Source: Acidobacteriota bacterium
Lineage (GTDB): Bacteria > Acidobacteriota > Terriglobia > UBA7540
Assembly (NCBI GenBank): GCA_021784615.1
Contig: JAJYHU010000134.1
Coordinates: 1-6,783 of the forward strand
Direction: 5' to 3'
Length of the DNA: 6,783 nucleotides
Both the position numbers and the translations under genes were made by a program. Below, piece after piece: positions 1-5,152 of the stretch; position 1 is the first letter of the stretch, and each line of letters begins with the position of its first letter. The notes under the pieces were generated by a model. That model was not told the DNA's origin, made no database searches, and was given only the letters and a program-made list of their open reading frames with translations.

Positions 1-630
1 GGAGGCGTCCAGCGCCGCGTCCAATTTTTCTTTCAACTCCTGGAGGCCCGGATAATTGGGATTGCGCCGGTCGAGTTCTTTCCAGAACTTCTCCGCCGTC
101 CGCAAGTCATGCGTTCCCTCCAGGTTGACCACAATCATGTTAAACATCGTCGGCTGGTGGTTCGGCTCAAGCTTCAGGGCTTCATGGTATTCCTTGAGAG
201 CGTCCTGCAATTGGCCGGTATAAAAATAAGAAGTTCCCAGATCGGTTCGAGCGTTGACGTTCTTGGGATTAATGGCCAGGGTCTTCTTGTACCACTGGAT
301 CGCCACGTCATAAAGCTTCTGGTCATAAAGGTAATTCGCCAGCCGCAGGGGAATCTGCGGGTCTTGAGGGTCCTGCTGAGCCTGCTGCGCATAATTCTTG
401 ATGACCTCGGAAACCTGGAGCGGCGGATGACCCACGGGAAGCCCCGTTGCGGGATTGATGTTCGCGTCCGCGGCGCTCCCCATTCCGGTTGCGCCCGCGG
501 AGGCCGCCGCCGCTGCGGGGCTGGCCACCTGCTGCTGAACACTCACCTGCTTCTGCGATTTATAAAAGAAACCCGCCAGAAATCCCACGCAGAGAAAAAT
601 AATGGCGGTCATAATGGTTTCCAGCTTCAT
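1..630 (-). CDS. Membrane-anchored TPR-repeat protein, partial (C-terminus beyond left edge)
   Basis: Reading the minus strand from the ATG at 630-628 gives 210 uninterrupted codons to the window edge, with no stop. Residues about 5-23 (TIMTAIIFLCVGFLAGFFY) form one hydrophobic segment, a likely inner-membrane anchor or uncleaved signal. An Ala/Gly/Gln-rich linker (about 27-70) follows, then three helical repeats with TPR spacing: about 91-124 (ends in ...ALAINPKN-like signature), 125-158 (LGTSYFYTGQLQDALKEYHE, then LKLEPN) and 159-192 (ends RRNPNYPG). TPRs are protein-binding scaffolds, so the role is probably assembly or interaction at the membrane; the partner cannot be told. The start is supported by GAGGAA about 4 nt upstream; the only nearby upstream ATG is followed at once by TGA. 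The gene is divergent from the aldehyde dehydrogenase. It resembles small TPR proteins of the NrfG/CycH style in architecture only. Confidence 0.88.
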   Translation of the reverse strand, partial: MKLETIMTAIIFLCVGFLAGFFYKSQKQVSVQQQVASPAAAAASAGATGMGSAADANINPATGLPVGHPPLQVSEVIKNYAQQAQQDPQDPQIPLRLANYLYDQKLYDVAIQWYKKTLAINPKNVNARTDLGTSYFYTGQLQDALKEYHEALKLEPNHQPTMFNMIVVNLEGTHDLRTAEKFWKELDRRNPNYPGLQELKEKLDAALDAS

Positions 631-670
631 GTCTTCCTCACATTCCTATTCCAAAAGCCCACCACCACGA

Positions 671-699
671 ACTTTATAGTACGATATAGGCTTGGTCAA
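671..699 (-). promoter_or_regulatory. Sigma70-type promoter for the TPR gene
   Basis: On the minus strand TTGACC (699-694) is followed after exactly 17 nt by TAAAGT (676-671). The -35 matches consensus at 5 of 6 positions and the -10 at 4 of 6. An overlapping TATAAA is also present as an alternative -10 with a 15-nt spacer. The -10 ends 40 nt before the ATG at 630, which predicts a leader of about 33 nt. Inferred from sequence pattern only. Confidence 0.55.
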
Positions 700-752
700 G
701 AACAGCAGCAAGCTGGCGACCTTCGTTCGCAGGCGGCCATGCGGCTCGGAAG

Positions 753-777
753 AATCGCGAAGCCGAAAAATCGCGAA
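753..777. repeat. Two AATCGCGAA direct repeats, 16-bp period (possible operator)
   Basis: AATCGCGAA occurs at 753-761 and again at 769-777, separated by 7 bp. Each copy contains the palindrome TCGCGA, so each could be a symmetric protein-binding site; the two centres lie 16 bp apart, roughly 1.5 helical turns. It sits between the two divergent genes, where a shared regulator would be expected to bind. The regulatory role is inference. Confidence 0.35.
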
Positions 778-938
778 CAAAGAATGAAGCTTTTGACGCC
801 AGTCTGTAATGGCCCGGACTGTTTTTCTGAGGATACTAGACGTAGGCAAAACCACCTTAAAAAGACAAACATGTTGAGGGACCGTTCGGCCGGAGATGCT
901 TTTGTGCAGCATGCGCTTTTCCTCTGGCCGCGGTCTTG

Positions 939-945
939 AAAGGAG
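939..945 (+). promoter_or_regulatory. Ribosome binding site that fixes the ALDH start at 951
   Basis: AAAGGAG lies 5 nt before the ATG at 951. An in-frame TTG at 936 would start five codons earlier, but this Shine-Dalgarno would then be inside the gene and the TTG has no such site of its own. ATG 951 is therefore preferred. Confidence 0.8.
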
Positions 946-950
946 ACTTC

Positions 951-2408
951 ATGCCGCAGATTTACAAAAACTTTATTGCCGGGAAATGGGTTGAATGCGG
1001 GTCGAAAAAGACTTTCGCAAACGTCAATCCCGCCAACACCGATGAAATTCTCGGACTGTTTCAAGCTTCAGGAGCCGAGGAAGCAAAGGCTGCCTGTGAC
1101 GCGGCAGCAAAGGCTCAGCCCGCCTGGGCGGCCTTGCCGGCGCCGCGCCGCGGAGAATACCTCTATAAAGCGGCGGAGCTTTTGGAATCCCGCCTCGACC
1201 AAGTCGCGGAAGACATGACCCGCGAGGAAGGCAAAATCCTGCCCGAGGCAAAAGGGGAAGTCAAGCGGGCGATCAATATTTTGCGTTACTTTGGAGGCGA
1301 AGGCGCGCGCTCCTTCAGCTATCAGATTCCCTCCGAGCGCCCCAACGTTTTCTGCTACATGATGCGCAAGCCGCTCGGCGTGGTGGGGCTGATCACGCCC
1401 TGGAATTTCCCCAGCGCCATTCCGGCCTGGAAGATGGCTCCGGCGCTCGTTGCCGGCAACACGGTCGTGATCAAACCGGCATCGCTCGCGCCGCTCAGCC
1501 CTTACCGGCTGGTTGAAGCGCTCGAACAGGCGGGCATTCCGGAAGGCGTGGTCAATTACGTCACCGGAGGCGGCAGCACGGCGGGCAACGCCGTGGTCGA
1601 ACATCCGGCCATTCGCGCCATTTCGTTTACCGGATCGTGCGGCGTAGGCAACCATCTCCATGAAAAGCTGGCCGGCCGCAAGGTCCGCATTCAGCTCGAA
1701 ATGGGCGGCAAGAATCCCACCATCGTGCTGAAAGACGCGGACCTTGACTACGCTGCTGACATTCTCATCAACGGTGCGTTTTTCTCCACCGGGCAGAAAT
1801 GCACCGCCTGCAGCCGCGCCATCATTGAAAAGAGCATTTATGAGCCGCTGGTGGAAAAGCTCGTGGCCAAAACCCGCAGGCTGAAAGTCGGCAACGGTCT
1901 CGAAGCCGGGGTGCAAATCGGCCCCGCGGTGGATGCGAGCCAGCTTGAGACCGATCTGAAATATATCGAGATTGCCAGGAAAGAAGGAGCGAAGCTCTTG
2001 TGCGGCGGGAATCGCCTCGCCGGAGGCGCTTACGACAAGGGTTACTTCGTCGAGCCCACCCTCTTCGACAACGTGAAGCCGGAGATGCGCATTGCTCAGG
2101 AAGAAGTGTTCGGGCCGGTCCTGGCGCTGATGGCCGCAAACGACTTTGAGGACGCCATGCGGCTGGCGAATTCGGTCAAGTTCGGCCTCTCCGCCTCGAT
2201 TGTGTCCCGCGACCTGACGCGCGTTCACCAGTTTATCAACGGCATTGAGGCCGGGCTGATCACCGTCAATCTGCCCACCGCGGGAGTCGAGTACCAACTG
2301 CCCTTCGGCGGCACCAAGGAATCGAGCTTCGGGATGCGCGAGCAGGGCCCGCAGGCGCTCGATTTCTATACGGAATCGCACACCGTCTATATGAAATATA
2401 CCCAATAG
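951..2408 (+). CDS. NAD(P)-dependent aldehyde dehydrogenase, likely alpha-ketoglutaric semialdehyde (2,5-dioxovalerate) dehydrogenase
   Basis: This is a complete 485-residue member of the ALDH superfamily, of normal length. Visible landmarks are PWNF with the oxyanion Asn152, the cofactor-binding Lys175 in VIKPA, FTGS at 226-229, the general base Glu250 in LEMGGK, the nucleophile Cys284 in GQKCTACSR, and the cofactor-ribose Glu385 in EEVFGPV. No key residue is missing. From memory the closest characterised type is B. subtilis YcbD/GucD: both share GxYLYK, LPEAKGE, ILRYxxGEG near 104-118 and the ending REQGxxAxDF. Those enzymes oxidise 2,5-dioxopentanoate to 2-oxoglutarate as the last step of glucarate, galactarate or non-phosphorylative pentose catabolism, in the cytoplasm. 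Substrate is inferred; succinic semialdehyde or another aldehyde remains possible. The gene stands alone between a divergent TPR gene and a nested inverted repeat downstream. Confidence 0.93.
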   Translation: MPQIYKNFIAGKWVECGSKKTFANVNPANTDEILGLFQASGAEEAKAACDAAAKAQPAWAALPAPRRGEYLYKAAELLESRLDQVAEDMTREEGKILPEAKGEVKRAINILRYFGGEGARSFSYQIPSERPNVFCYMMRKPLGVVGLITPWNFPSAIPAWKMAPALVAGNTVVIKPASLAPLSPYRLVEALEQAGIPEGVVNYVTGGGSTAGNAVVEHPAIRAISFTGSCGVGNHLHEKLAGRKVRIQLEMGGKNPTIVLKDADLDYAADILINGAFFSTGQKCTACSRAIIEKSIYEPLVEKLVAKTRRLKVGNGLEAGVQIGPAVDASQLETDLKYIEIARKEGAKLLCGGNRLAGGAYDKGYFVEPTLFDNVKPEMRIAQEEVFGPVLALMAANDFEDAMRLANSVKFGLSASIVSRDLTRVHQFINGIEAGLITVNLPTAGVEYQLPFGGTKESSFGMREQGPQALDFYTESHTVYMKYTQ

Positions 2409-2423
2409 TGCAGACTGTCGCCG

Positions 2424-2499
2424 CTCAGTAAGCCTGCGGCCTCCTCGCCCGGAACGGAACGGCGAGCCGCAGAGTCCCAAAGATCGAAACTCTACTGAG
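2424..2499. repeat. Nested inverted repeat downstream of the ALDH gene
   Basis: An inner hairpin pairs CTGCGGC (2434-2440) with GCCGCAG (2466-2472) and TCGCC (2445-2449) with GGCGA (2461-2465), leaving an 11-nt loop and a 4-nt bulge. An outer perfect 7-bp pair, CTCAGTA (2424-2430) with TACTGAG (2493-2499), encloses it. No U-run follows, so it is not a textbook intrinsic terminator. It may protect the 3' end of the ALDH mRNA, end transcription in another way, or form the leader of the next gene, whose ribosome site starts about 7 nt after the outer arm. Confidence 0.5.
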
Positions 2500-2517
2500 G
2501 AACCCGAGGGGGACTGA

Positions 2518-2916
2518 ATGCGTGGTTTCAGATTCCTTTATCCAGTGCTGCTAGCGTCGCCGCTCGTGATGGTTAAGATGCGGCTTCTGATGGGGCGGCT
2601 ACCTTCATCCACGGCACGGTCCTGGGTGACGGCAGCCGTCTTTGTGCTTTCGTTCTCAGACATAGTGCTTGCTTTCGTGCTCGAACAACGATTTTCTCGG
2701 GAGCCCATGGCCGGGCGGCTGAGAGCGAAAGGGAGAGACCCAAAGCTGACTACCGCATTGGTCGGCACGACCGCGATGTTAGCACCGGTGTGCTGGGCGC
2801 TGTTCGCGTCCTTCGTCGGATTGTCAGTAGGGCTGTTTGTCTGCTTTGCCGCGATTTCATTTGTTGGGGTCGCTTTCTGGGGCTGGCGCTACAGGCGCGT
2901 AATCTACTCAGCCTAA
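2518..2916 (+). CDS. Small multi-pass membrane protein of unknown function
   Basis: A complete 132-residue protein starts at ATG 2518, preceded by a purine-rich GAGGGGGA ribosome site (2506-2513). It shows hydrophobic segments at about 36-55 (following SW, VTAAVFVLSFSDIVLAFVL), 78-100 and 101-122, plus a weaker one at about 7-21. A basic hydrophilic loop (about 58-76, rich in Arg and Lys) lies between the second and third, suggesting a cytoplasmic loop. The C-terminus is basic (WGWRYRRVIY). I recognise no family; the pattern slightly recalls small DUF-type integral membrane proteins. The gene lies between the ALDH gene and a structured repeat element, and nothing ties it functionally to either neighbour. 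Its coding status rests on the start context and the coherent hydrophobic pattern. Confidence 0.6.
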   Translation: MRGFRFLYPVLLASPLVMVKMRLLMGRLPSSTARSWVTAAVFVLSFSDIVLAFVLEQRFSREPMAGRLRAKGRDPKLTTALVGTTAMLAPVCWALFASFVGLSVGLFVCFAAISFVGVAFWGWRYRRVIYSA

Positions 2917-2991
2917 GAGGGTCTGCACCGTTGCAGCGTAGCGGGTAGCCGCAGGACGATTTTCATGCAGCTCTATGGAGGTCGATGTCAA

Positions 2992-3119
2992 GTGGCTAGT
3001 ATCCTGAGTCAGAGATTGGTTGCATCCGAAACGGCCACATTCGGGATGCAAGTGCTTTGTATGCAATGGCCGCTGGGCCAGAATAATGCAACGAACTTAC
3101 AACTCAGGACACTAGGCAC
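2992..3119. repeat. MITE-like element with 34-bp imperfect terminal inverted repeats
   Basis: The left arm (2992-3025, starting GTGGCTAGTATCCTGAGT) and the reverse complement of the right arm (3086-3119, starting GTGCCTAGTGTCCTGAGT) agree at 26 of 34 positions, including CTAGT, TCCTGAGT and GTTGCAT. The core contains two further hairpins: TTGCATCCGAA (3020-3030) with TTCGGGATGCAA (3040-3051, one bulged base), and TGGCC/GGCCA (3067-3071 with 3076-3080). ATGCAA occurs three times (3046, 3061, 3086) and its complement TTGCAT once (3020), so alternative pairings exist. It encodes no convincing protein. I see no clear target-site duplication, so movement is not proven; a structured RNA or REP-like repeat is also possible. 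Confidence 0.55.
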
Positions 3120-3136
3120 AGGGCGATTTCTGTGCC
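3115..3136. repeat. Perfect 7-bp hairpin at the right edge of the inverted-repeat element
   Basis: GGCACAG (3115-3121) pairs perfectly with CTGTGCC (3130-3136) around an 8-nt loop. Its left arm overlaps the last five bases of the element's right arm, so the two structures compete. It is not followed by a U-tract. It lies about 84 nt before the start of the TIM-barrel gene. The rest of 2917-3219 holds a small CTGCA/TGCAG hairpin (2923-2936), just after the stop of the membrane protein, and no convincing gene. Confidence 0.45.
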
Positions 3137-3219
3137 GCGAGCCTTTGGTCGCTTAAGGAACCCACGGTCAATCACAAACCGTTGACTGATGGCTCCAACT
3201 GCCGGTACGGGGGGATTCT

Positions 3220-4149
3220 ATGAAGAAGACACAACAATTTCTAGCTAAGCTCAAGCTGCCCGCTGAAGACAACCACGCATTGAAACCCACCACGTTGCGA
3301 TTTAAGGATGGCGGGCAGTACCGCATTGAAATCCCCAGTGTGGAAGGCCCGCGGGTTTTTCGCGAGGTGCTTGACGCGGCTCGGGAGCTGAAGGTTCCGG
3401 TGCATCGGGTCAGCCAGGGCAGCGGCATCATGCTGCTCACCAAAGCGGAAATCCGAGAGATGGCCCGGATGGGTCGCGATCAACGCATTGAAGTCTGCCT
3501 GTTCATCGGCCCGCGCGCCACCTTTGAGACAGGCGGACAGACGGCCTCGATCGCCGGCAAAGTAATCGGGCTCCAGCACCGCGGCGCCGACCAACTGGTC
3601 TACGCTCTCGAGGACGTCAAGCGCGCCTGCGATCTGGGCATCCGCAGCGTCCTGCCGGCAGATATCGGCCTGATCTGGGTGATCAATGAGATGAAGAAAA
3701 AGGGCGAACTGCCAAAGAACTTGGTCATCAAGAGTTCCGTCACGCTGCCTGCTCCAAACCCCGCCACGGCAAGATTGTTTGAGCAGGCAGGCGTCTCCAC
3801 TCTGAACCTGCCCACGGACTTGAGCCCCGCGCAGATGGGCGCCATTCGCCAGGCGGTCAGCATTCCCATCGATCTTTATATCGAGGTTCCGGATAATTTC
3901 GGAGGCTTTATCCGCTACTACGAAATGCCTCAGATTATCCGGGTGGCGGCTCCGCTTTACCTGAAGTTCGGGCTGCGCAACGCTCCGGATATCTATCCCT
4001 CCGGCGGACACATTGAAGATTTGGCCGCCCGGATGGGGCGCGAGCGAGTGCGCCGCGCACGCATTGCGCTCGACCTTCTTGAGGAATATGCTCCCGAAGC
4101 CAAAATGTCTCCGCTCGGATCAAAGGACCTGGGCATTCCGGAAGTCTAG
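3220..4149 (+). CDS. Conserved TIM-barrel-like protein of unknown function (resembles proteins annotated as U32-like peptidases)
   Basis: A complete 309-residue cytoplasmic protein starts at ATG 3220 behind a GGGGGGA ribosome site. Alternating strands and helices suggest a (beta/alpha)8 barrel: strand-like segments are RIEIPS (35-40), VPVHRVSQG (59-67), IEVCLFIGP (90-98), IRSVLP (141-146), LVIKSSV (168-174), STLNLPTD (193-200), IDLYIEVPD (217-225) and APLYLKFG (244-251). Polar residues at strand ends look like an active site: R63, Q66, E131, D132, K171, E222, N226 and the KFGLRNAPDIYPSG block at 249-262. I recall actinobacterial and acidobacterial homologues sharing these blocks under a loose 'U32 family peptidase' label, but the U32 cysteine signature is absent, so protease activity is doubtful. 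A lyase, aldolase or isomerase acting on sugar-derived acids fits fold and context better. It opens a three-gene co-directional run. Confidence 0.8.
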   Translation: MKKTQQFLAKLKLPAEDNHALKPTTLRFKDGGQYRIEIPSVEGPRVFREVLDAARELKVPVHRVSQGSGIMLLTKAEIREMARMGRDQRIEVCLFIGPRATFETGGQTASIAGKVIGLQHRGADQLVYALEDVKRACDLGIRSVLPADIGLIWVINEMKKKGELPKNLVIKSSVTLPAPNPATARLFEQAGVSTLNLPTDLSPAQMGAIRQAVSIPIDLYIEVPDNFGGFIRYYEMPQIIRVAAPLYLKFGLRNAPDIYPSGGHIEDLAARMGRERVRRARIALDLLEEYAPEAKMSPLGSKDLGIPEV

Positions 4150-4259
4150 GAGAAGGATAAAGAACATTTGAGTGCCATCGTCCCCGCGCTCAGATTTCCG
4201 GCTATGTCAGGATTTGCCGTGCACGCTCTCGAAGCCGCGGAACAATTTTTGAAACTGTT

Positions 4260-5024
4260 ATGACATTCGGCCACGTCATCTTCCTCTTTTTTGCCGCACT
4301 CATCGCCGGCGTTCAGAATTCGGTGGCGGGCGGCGGAACGTTTTTTTCCTTCCCTGCCCTGTTGTTTGCCGGAGTGCCTGCCATTCCGGCCAACGCCACT
4401 TCCACAGTTGCGCTGTGGCCGGGCACCATGGCGAGCGCCGCGGCGTATCGCAAAAAGCTTCCGCACAGCGCACGCATTCTTGTGCCTTTGGTCATGGCAA
4501 GCCTGGCGGGCGGATTCATCGGTGCCAGCCTTCTGCTCAAGACGCCGCCCGCAACCTTCATGCGCCTGATCCCTTTTCTCTTTCTGGGAGCCACTTTGCT
4601 GTTTGCCTTTGGCAAACGCCTCTTTAAGGTCTCCCAACCGCACAAGGACGCCAAAGCGTCCTGGCTGGCTATCGCTGGCGTCGCGCTCTTGCAGCTTCCC
4701 ATCTCAATCTATGGAGGATTCTTCGGCGGCGGGATCGGCATCCTGATGCTGGCCACGCTCAACTTCCTGCGGCTTCCAGACATTCACGCCATGAACGGCG
4801 TAAAGACGCTGCTGGCTTCCGCCACCAACGCCGCCGCCATCATCACCTTTGTCGTGGCCGGAATCGTCGTTTGGCCGGAAGCGCTCCTGATGCTGGTCGG
4901 AGCGGCGGCGGGCGGCTACGCCGGCGCCCATTACGCACAGAAAGTTGACCCGGCCCGCGTGCGGACTTTTATTGTAATCGTGGGCTTTGCCATGTCATTT
5001 TATTTCCTCTGGAAATATCGCTGA
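4260..5024 (+). CDS. TauE/SafE-family sulfite/organosulfonate-type permease
   Basis: This is a complete 254-residue integral membrane protein of typical length for the family. Both halves of the internal duplication are visible: AGGGTFFSFPALLFAG with ANATST (about 23-49), and GGFFGGGIGILMLATLNFL with NGVKTLLASATN (about 152-190). Hydrophobic segments lie near 4-22, 30-50, 71-93, 101-119, 134-152, 155-171, 184-203, 205-224 and 235-251. Family members move anions such as sulfite, sulfoacetate or other small organic acids across the inner membrane; the substrate here is unknown. The start is the only ATG that fits the fold, but no Shine-Dalgarno is visible before it (upstream TTTTTGAAACTGTT), which is unusual beside its neighbours. 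It follows the TIM-barrel gene by 110 nt and precedes the lactonase by 128 nt, so co-transcription is plausible, not certain. Confidence 0.9.
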   Translation: MTFGHVIFLFFAALIAGVQNSVAGGGTFFSFPALLFAGVPAIPANATSTVALWPGTMASAAAYRKKLPHSARILVPLVMASLAGGFIGASLLLKTPPATFMRLIPFLFLGATLLFAFGKRLFKVSQPHKDAKASWLAIAGVALLQLPISIYGGFFGGGIGILMLATLNFLRLPDIHAMNGVKTLLASATNAAAIITFVVAGIVVWPEALLMLVGAAAGGYAGAHYAQKVDPARVRTFIVIVGFAMSFYFLWKYR

Positions 5025-5079
5025 AGCCCGGGCGGGTGTCGCCGCGCAAGGTTCCGCAGGGGCCGCCGGCAAAACGTGC

Positions 5080-5108
5080 TTGCTTTCCGAAGCGCATCTC
5101 AGGATAAT
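5080..5108 (+). promoter_or_regulatory. Candidate promoter for the lactonase gene
   Basis: TTGCTT (5080-5085) is followed after 17 nt by GATAAT (5103-5108), a 5-of-6 match to the -10 consensus; the -35 matches only at TTG. It lies 44 nt before the ATG at 5153. If active, the lactonase could be expressed apart from the two genes upstream. Prediction from pattern only. Confidence 0.4.
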
Positions 5109-5152
5109 CTCTCCTTTCCAGACTGCTTTCTACACACAACCGGAGGATTCCC

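Larger units (their letters stand above)
631..938. other. Divergent intergenic region
   Basis: This stretch separates the minus-strand TPR gene from the plus-strand aldehyde dehydrogenase. It holds the minus-strand promoter at 671-699 and the AATCGCGAA direct repeats at 753-777. On the plus strand I see a -10-like GATACT at 832-837 but no convincing -35 box at 16-18 nt upstream, so the ALDH promoter is not located. Open frames crossing this region show no family features and lack suitable ribosome sites. Confidence 0.6.

Noticed and set aside
174..542. A 122-codon minus-strand open frame
   Set aside because: Arg/Pro-rich out-of-frame shadow of the TPR gene, whose true frame carries the membrane anchor and TPR repeats.
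109..939. A 276-codon plus-strand open frame over the TPR gene and the intergenic region
   Set aside because: It lies antisense to a well-supported TPR protein, has no ribosome site, and its translation shows no domain features.
936..950. TTG at 936 as start of the aldehyde dehydrogenase
   Set aside because: The AAAGGAG ribosome site would fall inside the coding region; ATG 951 has ideal spacing.
1068..2480. A 470-codon minus-strand open frame antisense to the aldehyde dehydrogenase
   Set aside because: Long antisense frames are expected opposite GC-rich genes; the plus strand has every ALDH catalytic motif and the antisense product is low-complexity His/Arg/Ala-rich.
2965..3156. A possible 63-residue plus-strand protein
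   Set aside because: Most of it spans the inverted-repeat element, there is no good ribosome site, and the composition follows the repeat, not a fold.
3241..4011. A 256-codon minus-strand open frame
   Set aside because: Antisense shadow of the TIM-barrel gene, whose sense frame has a coherent strand-helix pattern and ribosome site.
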